Assembly: GCA_031277885.1 (NCBI GenBank)
Contig: JAITLM010000177.1
Location: forward strand, 1-32,858
Origin: Microbacterium sp.
Lineage (GTDB): Bacteria > Actinomycetota > Actinomycetes > Actinomycetales > Microbacteriaceae
Direction: 5' to 3'
DNA: 32,858 nt
Position numbers and translations under genes: made by a program. Positions 1 through 8,893 of the stretch are shown in pieces (the stretch's first letter is position 1; every line of letters begins with the position of its first letter). Under the pieces are notes generated by a model. It saw nothing but the letters and a program-made list of their open reading frames with translations. It was not told the DNA's origin and did not search any database.

Positions 1-1
1 C

Positions 2-907
2 GCCCTGGGCGGCGAGGACCTGGATCCGCACCGAGTCGCCGGGATCCTCTCGCCCTTCAAGGGGCACCGCCAGGCCAAGGCCGCGCTCGAGACCGCGATC
101 CTGGATGCCGACCTCCGCGCGCGCGACGTGCCGCTCTCGTATCATCTGGGCGCGGTGAAGGACCGGGTCGCGTGCGGCGTCTCGGTGGGCATCACCCCGA
201 CCATCCCCGCCCTCCTCGACGCCGTCGACGGTTATCTCGCGGACGGCTATGTGCGCATTAAGCTGAAGATCGAGCACGGCTGGGATCTGGAGCCCGTACG
301 CGCCGTCCGCGAGCGGTTCGGAGACATCCTGCTGCAGGTGGATGCGAACGCGGCCTACGGCCGGGCCGACATCGAGCACCTCGCGAAGCTGGACGCGTTC
401 GACCTTTCGCTGCTCGAGCAGCCGCTCTCCGCCGACGACCTCGGTGGCCACGCGATGCTCGCCCGGCGGATCGGCACGCCGATCTGCCTCGACGAGTCGA
501 TCCTGTCCGCCGAGCACGCCGCCCACGCGATCGAGCTCGGCGCCTGCAGCATCGTGAACATCAAGCCGGGCCGCGTCGGCGGCTATCTGGAGTCCCGTCG
601 GATCCACGACCTCTGCGTCGCGCACGGCGTGCCGGTGTGGTGCGGCGGGATGCTCGAGACCGGGATCGGCAGGGCGGCCAACCTCGCGCTCGCCGCCCTG
701 CCTGGCTTCACCCTCCCCGGTGACACCTCGGCCTCGGAGCGCTACTACGAGACGGATCTGACACCGCCCTTCCGCCTCGAAGACGGGCATATGACCGTGC
801 CGACGGGTCCGGGCATCGGCGTGACCCCGGACGCGGCCGTGCTCGACGAGGTGACCGTCTCCCGCGCCTGGATCCCGCTCGCGGGGGCCGCTGCCGGCGC
901 GTGCTAG
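2..907 (+). CDS. menC: N-acylamino-acid racemase / o-succinylbenzoate synthase (enolase superfamily), 5'-truncated by window edge
   Basis: The frame is open from base 2, so the start lies outside the window; 301 residues are visible and the family has about 370. This is an enolase-superfamily enzyme of the OSBS/NSAR subgroup. Visible hallmarks in order are the GHRQAKAALE segment, a VSVGI stretch, a KxK catalytic motif (RIKLKI, codons 260-268), metal ligands in QVDAN, LEQP and LDES, the second catalytic lysine in NIKPGRVGG, and the barrel end GDTSAS. From memory it closely resembles the Amycolatopsis N-acylamino acid racemase, which has both OSBS activity (menaquinone synthesis) and N-succinyl-amino-acid racemase activity. 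No other men gene is nearby. The next gene is a PucR regulator 19 bp downstream, and a peptide-use operon converges from the right. I therefore infer amino-acid racemisation rather than menaquinone synthesis as the likely role. The family call is strong; the substrate is uncertain. Confidence 0.85.
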   Translation, partial: ALGGEDLDPHRVAGILSPFKGHRQAKAALETAILDADLRARDVPLSYHLGAVKDRVACGVSVGITPTIPALLDAVDGYLADGYVRIKLKIEHGWDLEPVRAVRERFGDILLQVDANAAYGRADIEHLAKLDAFDLSLLEQPLSADDLGGHAMLARRIGTPICLDESILSAEHAAHAIELGACSIVNIKPGRVGGYLESRRIHDLCVAHGVPVWCGGMLETGIGRAANLALAALPGFTLPGDTSASERYYETDLTPPFRLEDGHMTVPTGPGIGVTPDAAVLDEVTVSRAWIPLAGAAAGAC

Positions 908-926
908 CGTCGCGAAGGTGCCCCCG

Positions 927-2537
927 ATGAACCATCGTCCGCAGGTCACGCTGGTGCGCGTGCTCGAGGCGCTGGACACCACCCTGCTCACGATCGTGTG
1001 CGGCACGGTCGCCCGTGAGCGCACGATCGAGGCGATCGTGATCCACGACCCCCGCGACGAGCCGGACGCCCCGCGCAACTCGCTCGTGATGGGCGTGGGC
1101 GTCGAGGATCCGGCGCTCGTGCGGCGCCTGCTCCCCCTGCTCGCGCAGGCCGGCGTCACCGCGCTCGTGGTGCGCGCCCCGTTCTCCGCCGACGACGCCC
1201 TGCGCGCCGAGGCCGAGGCCACGGGCGTCGTCGTCCTCGCGCTGAACCCGAGCACGACCTGGGCGCATCTGGCCGGCATGCTCCGCTCGCTCATGACACC
1301 GGGCGATCCCGACGATGCGCGGCCGGTCACGTTCGGCGGAATCCTCGCGGGGGATCTGTTCGCCGTGGCGGATGCGATCGCCGCGCTTCTCGAGTCGCCG
1401 GTCACGATCGAGGACCGCAACGCGCAGTTGCTCGCCTTCTCGAACGGCCCCGAATCGCAGCGCGCCCCCGGCATCGGCGCCCGTCCGCTGCCGTCGCAGG
1501 ATGTGCGGGCACTCGAGGAGAACGGGACGCTCGCGCAGATCGCACGGAGCGAATGGCCCGTGGAGGTCGCCACGGGATCCGCCGGCGACGAGGTGCGCAC
1601 CGCGATCGCCGTGCGCGCCGGAGACGAGGTGCTCGGCACGATCTGGACCGCGGGCTCGCTCACCGCCGAGCGGAGCTCCTCCTTGCACGATGCCGCGAAG
1701 CTCGTCGCCATGCATCTCGTGTGGCAGCGCACGGACGCCGACGTGGAGCGACGGCTGCGCGCGGAGCTGCTGCGCACCGCGCTCGGCGGCGGCCCCTCCG
1801 CGGGCGAGGCCGTGCACCGCCTCGGCCTCCGCGAGGAGGCCTGCGTGGTCCTCGCGCTCACCCTGCACGATCCCGCCGCGGAGCAGCTCCCGCACGCGCA
1901 CCTCGCCGCGGAGCGCAAGCGCGTGGCCGATGCGTTCGCCGTGCACCTGTCCTTCGCGCACCCGCGCTCCGTCTCGGGTCTCGTCGGCGACGTCGCCTAC
2001 GGCGTGCTGCCGCTCGCATCCGCCGGCGACGCCGACGACGAGGGCGACAGCGCGGTGCGCGTCGCGACCGAGTTCCTGACCCGGATGCGGTCCGCCCTGC
2101 GTCCCCTCATCGGCGTGGGGATGGTGGTCGCGGAGACCGCGCTCCTCCCCCGCTCCCGGGCGAGCGCCGATCGCGCGCTGCGCGTGCTGCGCGCCGGGAT
2201 CGTGGACCGGCAGGTCGCGCGTCTCGACGAGGTGCACGCGGAAGCGCTGCTGCTCGAGCTGTCCGGCCCCGCGCGGGACATCCCGTCCGGCCCGCTGGCG
2301 CGCCTGCTCGCCTACGACGAGACGCACGGCAGCAGCCTCACCGAGACGCTCGAGGCGTGGCTCGACGCGTTCGGGGACGTCGGCGTGGCCGCCGCCGCGA
2401 AGTTCGTGCACCCGAACACGTTCCGCTACCGCTTGCGCCGCGTGGCCGAGGTCGGCCGCATCGACCTCGACGATCCGAACGCGCGCTTCGGCGCGATGAT
2501 GCAGCTGCGCCTGCGCGCGATCAGCCCCGAGCGCTGA
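927..2537 (+). CDS. PucR-family transcriptional regulator
   Basis: This is a 536-aa cytoplasmic DNA-binding regulator. The first ~120 residues resemble the PucR N-terminal ligand-sensing domain (LVRVLEALDTTLLTIVCG onward). The middle is a divergent GGDEF-like/GAF-like region. The last ~60 residues form the PucR C-terminal helix-turn-helix (VHPNTFRYRLRRV, then a MMQLRLR end), the part that defines the family. I chose ATG 927 because GAAGG (914-918) lies 8 nt before it; a GTG at 918 would add three residues but overlaps that ribosome site. It follows the racemase gene by 19 bp in the same direction, so both are probably cotranscribed. It converges on the peptide-use operon, which it could control. 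PucR members commonly respond to purine, amino-acid or other nitrogen metabolites; the ligand here is unknown. Confidence 0.85.
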   Translation: MNHRPQVTLVRVLEALDTTLLTIVCGTVARERTIEAIVIHDPRDEPDAPRNSLVMGVGVEDPALVRRLLPLLAQAGVTALVVRAPFSADDALRAEAEATGVVVLALNPSTTWAHLAGMLRSLMTPGDPDDARPVTFGGILAGDLFAVADAIAALLESPVTIEDRNAQLLAFSNGPESQRAPGIGARPLPSQDVRALEENGTLAQIARSEWPVEVATGSAGDEVRTAIAVRAGDEVLGTIWTAGSLTAERSSSLHDAAKLVAMHLVWQRTDADVERRLRAELLRTALGGGPSAGEAVHRLGLREEACVVLALTLHDPAAEQLPHAHLAAERKRVADAFAVHLSFAHPRSVSGLVGDVAYGVLPLASAGDADDEGDSAVRVATEFLTRMRSALRPLIGVGMVVAETALLPRSRASADRALRVLRAGIVDRQVARLDEVHAEALLLELSGPARDIPSGPLARLLAYDETHGSSLTETLEAWLDAFGDVGVAAAAKFVHPNTFRYRLRRVAEVGRIDLDDPNARFGAMMQLRLRAISPER

Positions 2538-2541
2538 CCCG

Positions 2542-2566
2542 CCGCCCGATCCGGGACGCCGGGCGG
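2542..2566. terminator. Candidate bidirectional terminator between convergent genes
   Basis: A 7-bp perfect stem (CCGCCCG / CGGGCGG, arms 2542-2548 and 2560-2566) with an 11-nt loop lies in the 39-bp gap between the stop codons of the PucR gene (+) and the S9 peptidase gene (-). It has no T tract, as is common for such hairpins in GC-rich actinobacteria. The stem is short for a region this GC-rich, so the call is weak. Confidence 0.35.
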
Positions 2567-2576
2567 GCCCGGCGGT

Positions 2577-4643
2577 TCAGCGTCGCGTATCCGGATCCTC
2601 GACCGCGGGGTCCGGCAGGCCCAGTGCGCCCAAGAGGCACGCCAGCCAGGCGGCGTCCTGCGCGACGATCACGTCGTGCCCCGTGCCGGATCCGTGCCCG
2701 GCGTTCTCGTACACGTGCAGCAGGATCGGCGCCTCGCCGCGCTGGGCCGCCTGCATGCGCGCGACGAACTTGCGCGCCTGCCAGGGCGGGCAGCGGGGGT
2801 CGTTCGCCCCCGCCTCGACGTAGAGCAGCGGATACTCGGCCGGACGCACGCGCTCGTACGGGGACAGCGAGATCATGCGGGCGACGTCGACAGGGTCGTC
2901 GGGGTCGCCCCACGCCTTGCGGATCACGAACTCCAGGTACGGGTTGCGGAAGCCGCCGACGAGGTCGAGCAGCGGTGCCCGCGGCAGCACCGCGGCCCAC
3001 AGCTCCGGGCGGGCGGTGATCGCATTGCCGCACATGAGTCCGCCGTCGGAGCCGCCGGAGAGCGCGAGCCGTCCTGGTGCGGCGATCCCCTCGGCGAGGA
3101 CGTGCTCCGCCACGGCGATCAGGTCGCCGTCGCGGGTGCCGCGCCGTTCGCGGTCGGCGGCGCGGAACCATGCGCTGCCGAACTCGCCGCCTCCGCGCAG
3201 ATACGCCTGCACGACGGTGCCCCCGCAGGCGAGGAAGGCCGCGAGATCCGGCCGGTACTGCGGAAGCGTGGGGATCCCCGCGGCGCCGTACGCCGAGATC
3301 AGGACCGGTGCGGCGCCGGCGGATCCACGGGGGCGGACGACGTGGTACGGGATCGCGGTGCCGTCGGAGGCGATCGCCTCGTGCAGCCGCACCGTCGCAT
3401 CGATCGCGATCCGTGGCTCCTGCAGCACCTCGACCCCGTCGCCGGGGCGATGCCGGTAGACGCCCCACGACGTGGTGAGCGTCGAGAAGGCGAAGAGGAA
3501 GGATCCGTCCCGGCTCTCGGCCGCGAGACCGGTGAGCGGGAAGAAGGGGGCGGCGAGCGCGCCCTCGCCGGGCAGGGGCACCGACCCCCGTTCGGCGCCG
3601 TCCCCGTCGAGGATCCGCACCCGCGCGGCCGTCCGGTGGAACTCGCTGAGATAGAGGGCGTCGCCGACAGGGAGCACCGAGCGCAGCACCGCGTCGCTCT
3701 CCGCCACGAGCTCGGTCCAGCAGGACGGGTCCGCCGGATCCGCGGCGTCGAGCGGGATCGCGACGAGCCGGCGCCGCGGCGCGTCCCGATCCGTGACCGC
3801 GACGTACCTGTCCCCCACGATGTGCCCCGCGACCGTCTCCGGCCCCGGCCGCAGGAACGGCCTCCAGCCGGCGCCGGGGTCCGTGAGATCGCGCACGGCG
3901 ACCGGGAACGGCGTGCCGACGCGGTGAGCCGCGACCGCCCAGCGTCCATCCGCGGAGAACTGGATCCGGGTGTACTCGCGGGAGCCTTCGGGGACCGGCA
4001 CGTCCTCGATCGCGGAGGGCCCGTGATCGCCCAGGGCGCGCCGGTAGACGACCTGGCGGAAGTCGTGGGCGGTGCCGCCGAGGCCGAGGAACGCGAAGCC
4101 CGTGCTGTCGGGGAACCAGGAGATCCCTCCGCCCCAGGAGCTGTGCAGGAGCTCCGGCGGTGCGTCGTCGCGGCGAGCGCCGGTGCGCACGTCGACGAGC
4201 TCGACCCGGTTGTGCTCGCTGCCGTCGGTGCACACTCCGAGGGCGAGCACCGTGCCGTCGGGCGAAGGGGCGAACCAGCTGAGCACCGCGGTGCGTCCCG
4301 GCTCGTCGAAGCGGGCGAGGTCCACGAGGGTGCGCCCGGGGCCGTAGGGCTCGTCCGCGACCTGCAGCTCCCGCCCCTCGACGCGGAACCACCGCCCGCC
4401 TCCGCTCCGGGGCAGCTCCGGCCAGGCGCCCGCGTGGCTGCGCTCGACCACGGCGCGCACGGCGTCGCGATCGTGCCCGGCCCAGATGGTGTCCTCGGCG
4501 TGCACGGCCTGCGCCCGCTGCCAGTCGGCGACCTCGCCCGGCACCGCGGCGTCGCCCTCCAGCCAGCGGTAGGGATCCGGCACGGCGATGCCGGCGACGA
4601 TCTCGACCGTGGCCTCCGTGCGGGCGGTCGGTGCGGCGCTCAT
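2577..4643 (-). CDS. Prolyl oligopeptidase family serine peptidase (S9A-like)
   Basis: This 688-aa enzyme is predicted to cleave short peptides in the cytoplasm, since no signal peptide is seen. The N-terminus carries the PDPYRWLEG signature of prolyl oligopeptidases, followed by a beta-propeller region (~50-410) and an alpha/beta-hydrolase domain (~415-670). The catalytic triad is visible as Ser532 in GGSDGG, Asp615 in EAGANDPRCP and His650 in NAGHG. Full length fits the family's usual ~680-710 residues. The reading frame stays open far upstream (to about 5354), but the ATG at 4643 overlaps the stop of the upstream esterase gene as ATGA, which fixes the start and implies translational coupling. 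It is the last gene of the eight-gene run and would finish degradation of peptides imported by the ABC system next door. Confidence 0.9.
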   Translation of the reverse strand: MSAAPTARTEATVEIVAGIAVPDPYRWLEGDAAVPGEVADWQRAQAVHAEDTIWAGHDRDAVRAVVERSHAGAWPELPRSGGGRWFRVEGRELQVADEPYGPGRTLVDLARFDEPGRTAVLSWFAPSPDGTVLALGVCTDGSEHNRVELVDVRTGARRDDAPPELLHSSWGGGISWFPDSTGFAFLGLGGTAHDFRQVVYRRALGDHGPSAIEDVPVPEGSREYTRIQFSADGRWAVAAHRVGTPFPVAVRDLTDPGAGWRPFLRPGPETVAGHIVGDRYVAVTDRDAPRRRLVAIPLDAADPADPSCWTELVAESDAVLRSVLPVGDALYLSEFHRTAARVRILDGDGAERGSVPLPGEGALAAPFFPLTGLAAESRDGSFLFAFSTLTTSWGVYRHRPGDGVEVLQEPRIAIDATVRLHEAIASDGTAIPYHVVRPRGSAGAAPVLISAYGAAGIPTLPQYRPDLAAFLACGGTVVQAYLRGGGEFGSAWFRAADRERRGTRDGDLIAVAEHVLAEGIAAPGRLALSGGSDGGLMCGNAITARPELWAAVLPRAPLLDLVGGFRNPYLEFVIRKAWGDPDDPVDVARMISLSPYERVRPAEYPLLYVEAGANDPRCPPWQARKFVARMQAAQRGEAPILLHVYENAGHGSGTGHDVIVAQDAAWLACLLGALGLPDPAVEDPDTRR

Positions 4644-5887
4644 CCGAGGTCCTCTCGCGGGGCGGGGGCGGCGGTGCGGCCGTGCGGTGCGACGTCGGCC
4701 TCGGGGACGCCCGGTGCGAACTCGGCCCGCAACCGGTCGAGGTGGCCCGGCACGAGCGACGCCCTGTGGCGGTGGGCGATCGCGTCGAACGCGACCGTCA
4801 CGTCGGCGAGCGGATCGGTCCCTCCGCCCCCGTGCGTGCCCGCGACCTCGTCCCACAGCACCGTGGGCGCCGTGCGCAGGTCGACGAGCACGTCGCCGAG
4901 CCGATCCAGCGCGTGTTCGAGCGAGTCGGGGGCCGGCTCGCGCTCCGAGAGCGTCGCCTCCCAGTCGAAGGGCCGGGGCGAGCGCTCCGCGAAAGACACG
5001 ACGGGGCCGTGCCCGTAGGTCATGCCGATCACCCGCAGCGCGTCGCCGAACCGGGAGTGCAGCAGCGTGCCCATCGCGGGGCGGCCGTGCAGCGGCTCGC
5101 GGCGCACGTGGGCGTTGTGCGCGAAGACCAGGATCCGTTCCTCGCGCTCGGCGATCCACGCGACGGTGTCGGCCATGAGCTGCTCGCGCGGGTACGCACC
5201 GGGCTCGCCGTCCCAGGCGAGCTCCGCGAGGAACGCGCGGAGGGTCGCCGCGCTGCGCCGTGCCACGTCGTCGCCCTCGCGGTCGGCGCGTGCGCACAGG
5301 CCGGCGATGCCGTCGCGGATGCGGGCTCGCGCCGCGTCGTCCAGGCGGTCCCACGCGATCGCCGCCTCGGTGCGCCCGCCGAGGTCGGTGACGCGCCGCA
5401 GTTCCTCATCGCCCTCATGAGCGGGGACGCGCTCGAGGCACACCCGGACCGCCGCGCCGGGCGAGGTCGAGGATCCCGGCAGGTCCATGCCCCAGAAGCG
5501 CAGCGGCGCCTGCCCTGCATCGCGGCGACGGGCGTTCTCGGCGCGCATCCACGCGAGCTGGTTCCGGACGCCCTCCGCGGCGCCGAAGCCGTAGGTGATC
5601 CCGGTCAGGGCGACGTCCTCGACCCCGCCCTGACCGCCCTGGATCCAGGCGTCGACCGCCAGCCCCTCCGCGAAACCCGACTCCCGCACGAAGGCCGTGA
5701 AGCCGAGCTCGGTCGCGAGCGTGCGGAACAGCCCGTCGCCGAGCCGGGCGAAGTCCTCGATCCCGTGCGCGCCCTCGCCGACCAGCACGATGCGCGCGTC
5801 GCCGACGAGGGCGCGCGCCGCCGCCGGGTCCCAGGGCTCACCGGGGGCCGCCAACGGGCGGAGGTACGTCAGGGGGGTGTCACGCAT
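4640..5887 (-). CDS. Erythromycin esterase family protein
   Basis: This 415-aa protein belongs to the erythromycin-esterase/succinoglycan-biosynthesis-like fold. Family marks are GEGAHG (Glu38, His41), the FVRESGF segment (Glu69) and an AHNAHV motif in the second half; these match the Glu/His active-site pattern of Ere hydrolases (GExxHG). I chose ATG 5887, which has AGGA 9 nt upstream; an in-frame GTG at 5905 has no ribosome site. It overlaps the S9 peptidase start by 4 bp (ATGA) and follows the ABC binding protein gene by 63 bp. Many family members are not macrolide esterases, and nothing here proves resistance. Position in a peptide-uptake operon suggests an ester- or amide-bond hydrolase acting on an imported compound. 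Confidence 0.8.
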   Translation of the reverse strand: MRDTPLTYLRPLAAPGEPWDPAAARALVGDARIVLVGEGAHGIEDFARLGDGLFRTLATELGFTAFVRESGFAEGLAVDAWIQGGQGGVEDVALTGITYGFGAAEGVRNQLAWMRAENARRRDAGQAPLRFWGMDLPGSSTSPGAAVRVCLERVPAHEGDEELRRVTDLGGRTEAAIAWDRLDDAARARIRDGIAGLCARADREGDDVARRSAATLRAFLAELAWDGEPGAYPREQLMADTVAWIAEREERILVFAHNAHVRREPLHGRPAMGTLLHSRFGDALRVIGMTYGHGPVVSFAERSPRPFDWEATLSEREPAPDSLEHALDRLGDVLVDLRTAPTVLWDEVAGTHGGGGTDPLADVTVAFDAIAHRHRASLVPGHLDRLRAEFAPGVPEADVAPHGRTAAPAPREDLG

Positions 5888-5907
5888 CGGGGATGATCCT
5901 CTCACCG

Positions 5908-5941
5908 GGACGGGACCGGCCCGAACCGGCCGGTCCCGTCC
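5908..5941 (-). terminator. 14-bp perfect hairpin between binding-protein and esterase genes
   Basis: Arms 5908-5921 and 5928-5941 pair over 14 bp with a 6-nt loop (CGAACC). It sits 9 bp past the stop of the ABC binding-protein gene and 20 bp before the esterase start, in the direction of transcription. No U tract follows. Such hairpins after a binding-protein gene often protect the mRNA 3' end or partly terminate transcription, which would set higher expression of the genes before it. The stem is certain; the function is inferred. Confidence 0.5.
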
Positions 5942-5950
5942 ACGGATCCG

Positions 5951-7804
5951 CTACTTCTGCTTCTCGGTGAAGTACCACTGCTCCGGGGAGTAGATGAACT
6001 TCAGCAGTCCCTCGAACGCGTCAGGCGGGCCCGAGAGCGCGCTCTTCCACACGATGAGGTTGTCGGGGGTGGGCAGGAACAGCACGGGCAGGTCCTTCGA
6101 CAGCAGCGTGGTCTCCGCGCTCAGCGCCTTCGGGTCGGATCCGAACACGCTCGCCTCGATCGCCTTGTCCGCCTCGGGGTCGCTGTAGCTGCCGAGGTTG
6201 AAGCTGCCGCCCGTGTTGAAGGCGCCGTTCGCCGTGGGATACGAGGTCATGACCAGGGGGCCCGTGTCCTGCATCGCCCACTCGTCCGTGTTCGCCGGCG
6301 CTCCCGGGTTCGTGTAGTTCTCGTACATGTAGTTGAGCGACTTCGAGACGACCTTCACATCGATCCCGAGCTTCTTCGCCTCCGAGGAGAACGCGAGGTC
6401 GCGCGCGCCGACGTAGCTCGGCGAGCTCGCCGAGGCGAGGGTGAACGAGATCTTCTGCCCCTGCGCGATCCCCTCCCCGCACTGATCGGATCCCGACCCC
6501 GGCTTCACGCAGGTGGTGCCGGCCTTGTCGACCTTCCAGCCGTGCGCCGTGAGCAGCTTCTCCGCGGCCTTCGGGTCGAACGGATAGGGCGCCTTGTCGC
6601 CGAAGTCCGGCGGGAACGCGGAGCCGAGGCCGACCGTGGCGTAGTTCTCGCTCGCGGCGCCGTTGTAGACCCCGCGACTCTTGATGTAGCCGGGCTGGTC
6701 GACGAGATGCTGCAGCGCCTGGCGCACGTAGGGCTGGGCGATGATCTTGTCGAAGCCGCCGGTCGTGTTCGCGAAGTTGATCACGAGCGGATCCGAACGC
6801 GCCGGGGCCGGGGCCGCGTAGACGTTGTAGCCCTTCTTGCGCAGGTCCTCGATCTTCGAGGAGTAGCTCGAGTCGAGGCGGCCGACCGTGATCGTGCCGG
6901 CCTGGTACTGGTTGTAGATCGCCGCGGCCGAGGTGAACGCCTTGAAGTCCACCTGGGTGAGCGTGTGCTTCCCGGGCCCCGTGTAGGCCTTGTTGGGCGT
7001 CAGCGAGAACGAGCCGGTCGTCGGCTCGAAGCTCTTCAGCGCGTACGGGCCGTTCACGACCTGCCACAGCGGGTTCGTGGCGAACGTCGCCTGGTCCGAG
7101 GACTGGCCGGTGAGGAACGTGTAGATCGCGCTCGCGTTCGCCGGATCCGTGTAGTCCAGGACGGGTCCTCCCGTCGTCGCGATGCTCCAGTCCGCGGAGG
7201 GGATGACGACGAGCTGCTGCAGGAGCGACTCCAAGTAGGCGGGGTTGTACGCCTTCTCCAGCGTGAGCACGACGGTGTCGGCTCCCTGCGCGGTCGCGGT
7301 CACCCCGTCCGGGAACTGCCCCGGCGTGTAGAACGCCCAGTTGGCGGCGCTCTGGGCGACGGCGGCCTTGAGGATGTCGAGGGAGAAGACCACGTCGCCG
7401 GCGGTGACCGGCTTGCCGTTGGACCAGCTGTTCTTCTTCATCGAGATCGTCACCGTGCGGTCGTCCGCGCCGTAGGACGGCGGCGCGGCGAGGCTCGTGT
7501 CGGCGTTGCTCTTGCCGTCGGCATCGGCCCGGTACAGCGTCCGCCACATCAGGTCGTTGCCGATCACGGCGCCGTTCGCCTCCGCGGGCGGGTACGGGAA
7601 GATGTAGTTCGGCGCGAGGCCGGGCGTCATCGCGATCGTCACGACGCCGCCGTCGACGCTCTTGCTGCTCGCCGCGGGGATCGTGCGGTACTGCGAGGGG
7701 TCGACCTTCGTGGCGCCGGCCGTGCAGCCGGTCGTGATCAGCGCGGCCGCGATCGTGAGCGCGATCAGGAGGCGTCGTCGCCTCCGGGGAACCTGCGCGT
7801 TCAT
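5951..7804 (-). CDS. Peptide/nickel-type ABC transporter substrate-binding lipoprotein (SBP family 5)
   Basis: This 617-aa extracellular lipoprotein captures the substrate for the importer encoded just upstream. An Arg-rich n-region and a hydrophobic stretch lead to the lipobox LITTGC, so Cys27 is the predicted lipidation site. The mature part shows the family-5 pattern: DLMWRTLYRADADG near the start, TISMKKNSWSNGKPVTAGDVVFSLDILK, and LEKAYNPAYLESLL further on, and the length is normal. ATG 7804 has AGGAG 6 nt upstream and puts the signal peptide at the very N-terminus; the longer open frame to 7975 would bury it. The 183-bp gap to the permease gene contains no TA dinucleotide, so no TANNNT promoter is there and cotranscription is likely. 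Substrate is inferred to be peptide from the neighbouring peptidases. Confidence 0.92.
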   Translation of the reverse strand: MNAQVPRRRRRLLIALTIAAALITTGCTAGATKVDPSQYRTIPAASSKSVDGGVVTIAMTPGLAPNYIFPYPPAEANGAVIGNDLMWRTLYRADADGKSNADTSLAAPPSYGADDRTVTISMKKNSWSNGKPVTAGDVVFSLDILKAAVAQSAANWAFYTPGQFPDGVTATAQGADTVVLTLEKAYNPAYLESLLQQLVVIPSADWSIATTGGPVLDYTDPANASAIYTFLTGQSSDQATFATNPLWQVVNGPYALKSFEPTTGSFSLTPNKAYTGPGKHTLTQVDFKAFTSAAAIYNQYQAGTITVGRLDSSYSSKIEDLRKKGYNVYAAPAPARSDPLVINFANTTGGFDKIIAQPYVRQALQHLVDQPGYIKSRGVYNGAASENYATVGLGSAFPPDFGDKAPYPFDPKAAEKLLTAHGWKVDKAGTTCVKPGSGSDQCGEGIAQGQKISFTLASASSPSYVGARDLAFSSEAKKLGIDVKVVSKSLNYMYENYTNPGAPANTDEWAMQDTGPLVMTSYPTANGAFNTGGSFNLGSYSDPEADKAIEASVFGSDPKALSAETTLLSKDLPVLFLPTPDNLIVWKSALSGPPDAFEGLLKFIYSPEQWYFTEKQK

Positions 7805-7987
7805 GCTGTGCTCCTTCTTCGGGTGGTCGGGGATCGTCGGGCGGGCCGTTCCGGCGCTTCGGGTTCCGTGGCCTGCCGGGTCGGATCCGGTGCTTCGAGA
7901 GTGCAGGACGCCGGAGTCGGCCCGTTCAGCGATCCGGACAGTTTCCGCGCGGCGCGCCTGTCTGGGCGGACACACCCCCGCGCGGGC

Positions 7988-8893
7988 TCATCGGCGCCGG
8001 TCCAGCACGTCGCGCAGGGCGTCGCCGAGAAGGTTCAGCCCGAGCACGACGAGCACGATGCACAGGCCCGCGGGGTAGATCAGCCACCAGTTCCCCGCGG
8101 TGATGTACGCGACGCCGCTCGAGAGCTGGCTGCCCCAGTCGGTGACGGGATAGCTCAGCCCGAAGCCGAGGAACCCGAGCGCCGCGATCACGAGGATCGC
8201 ATCCGCGACCTGGAAGGTGAGGTTCACGATGATCACCCCGAACGTGTTCGGGATGAGGTGCGTGAAGATGATCCGGCGATCCCCCGCGCCCATGAGCCGC
8301 GCGGCCTGCACGAACTCGCGCACCCGCAGCGACAGCACCTCGCCGCGGATGAGCCGCGCCGACACGAGCCAGGAGAAGCCGCCGATGACGAGGCTCAGCG
8401 TGAGGGGCGTCGCGGTGAAGCGCGCCGCGATGATGAGCACGAAGAACAGGAAGGGGATCGCGAGCAGCACGTCCACGAACCGCATCATGATCCCGTCCAC
8501 GATCCCTCCGGCAAGACCGGCGACGGCTCCGTAGACCGTGCCGAGCGTCGTCGCGAAGACCGCGGCGAGCAGGCCGATCTCGAGCGACACCTGCCCGCCC
8601 AGCATGAGCCGGCCGAGCACGTCGAAGCCGTTCGGATCAGTGCCGAGCGGGTAGCCCTCGCCCGGCGGCAGCAGCGCGTCGAGCAGGTTCACGTCAGTCT
8701 GATTCGTCGGATAGAGCAGCGGTCCCACGAAGCTGAACAGGACGAGAAGGAGGAGCAGGGACGCCCCCGCCACGGCCATCGGGCTGCGCCGCAGCGCCCG
8801 CAGGACGGCGCCGGCGGCGAGCGGGCGCGCCGCGGTGGCGGTCTGGACGATGACGTCGGTCTTCTCGGACATCTCCGGGTGTGCGGTGGTCAT
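7988..8893 (-). CDS. ABC peptide transporter permease, DppC/OppC type
   Basis: This 301-aa inner-membrane subunit forms the translocation channel with the DppB-type partner. It has a cytoplasmic N-tail with the OppC-N pattern, a first membrane segment (MAVAGASLLLLLVLFSFVG), a periplasmic loop with the usual PLLYPTNQTDVNLLD and GYPLGTDPNGFDVLGRLM motifs, and about five further membrane segments. The EAA-loop VQAARLMGAGDRRI contacts the ATPase. The start ATG 8893 overlaps the DppB stop by 4 bp (ATGA), which settles the start inside a frame that continues to 9865. It is followed by the lipoprotein binding-protein gene. Confidence 0.92.
   Translation of the reverse strand: MTTAHPEMSEKTDVIVQTATAARPLAAGAVLRALRRSPMAVAGASLLLLLVLFSFVGPLLYPTNQTDVNLLDALLPPGEGYPLGTDPNGFDVLGRLMLGGQVSLEIGLLAAVFATTLGTVYGAVAGLAGGIVDGIMMRFVDVLLAIPFLFFVLIIAARFTATPLTLSLVIGGFSWLVSARLIRGEVLSLRVREFVQAARLMGAGDRRIIFTHLIPNTFGVIIVNLTFQVADAILVIAALGFLGFGLSYPVTDWGSQLSSGVAYITAGNWWLIYPAGLCIVLVVLGLNLLGDALRDVLDRRR

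Noticed and set aside
708..2411. 567-codon minus-strand open frame opposite the PucR gene
   Set aside because: It is a shadow in GC-rich DNA: the translation is Arg/Gly/His-rich low complexity, while the + strand frame has clear PucR motifs.
4644..5354. N-terminal extension of the S9 peptidase frame
   Set aside because: It lies wholly opposite-phase inside the esterase gene. The family N-terminus begins shortly after ATG 4643, which overlaps the upstream stop codon.
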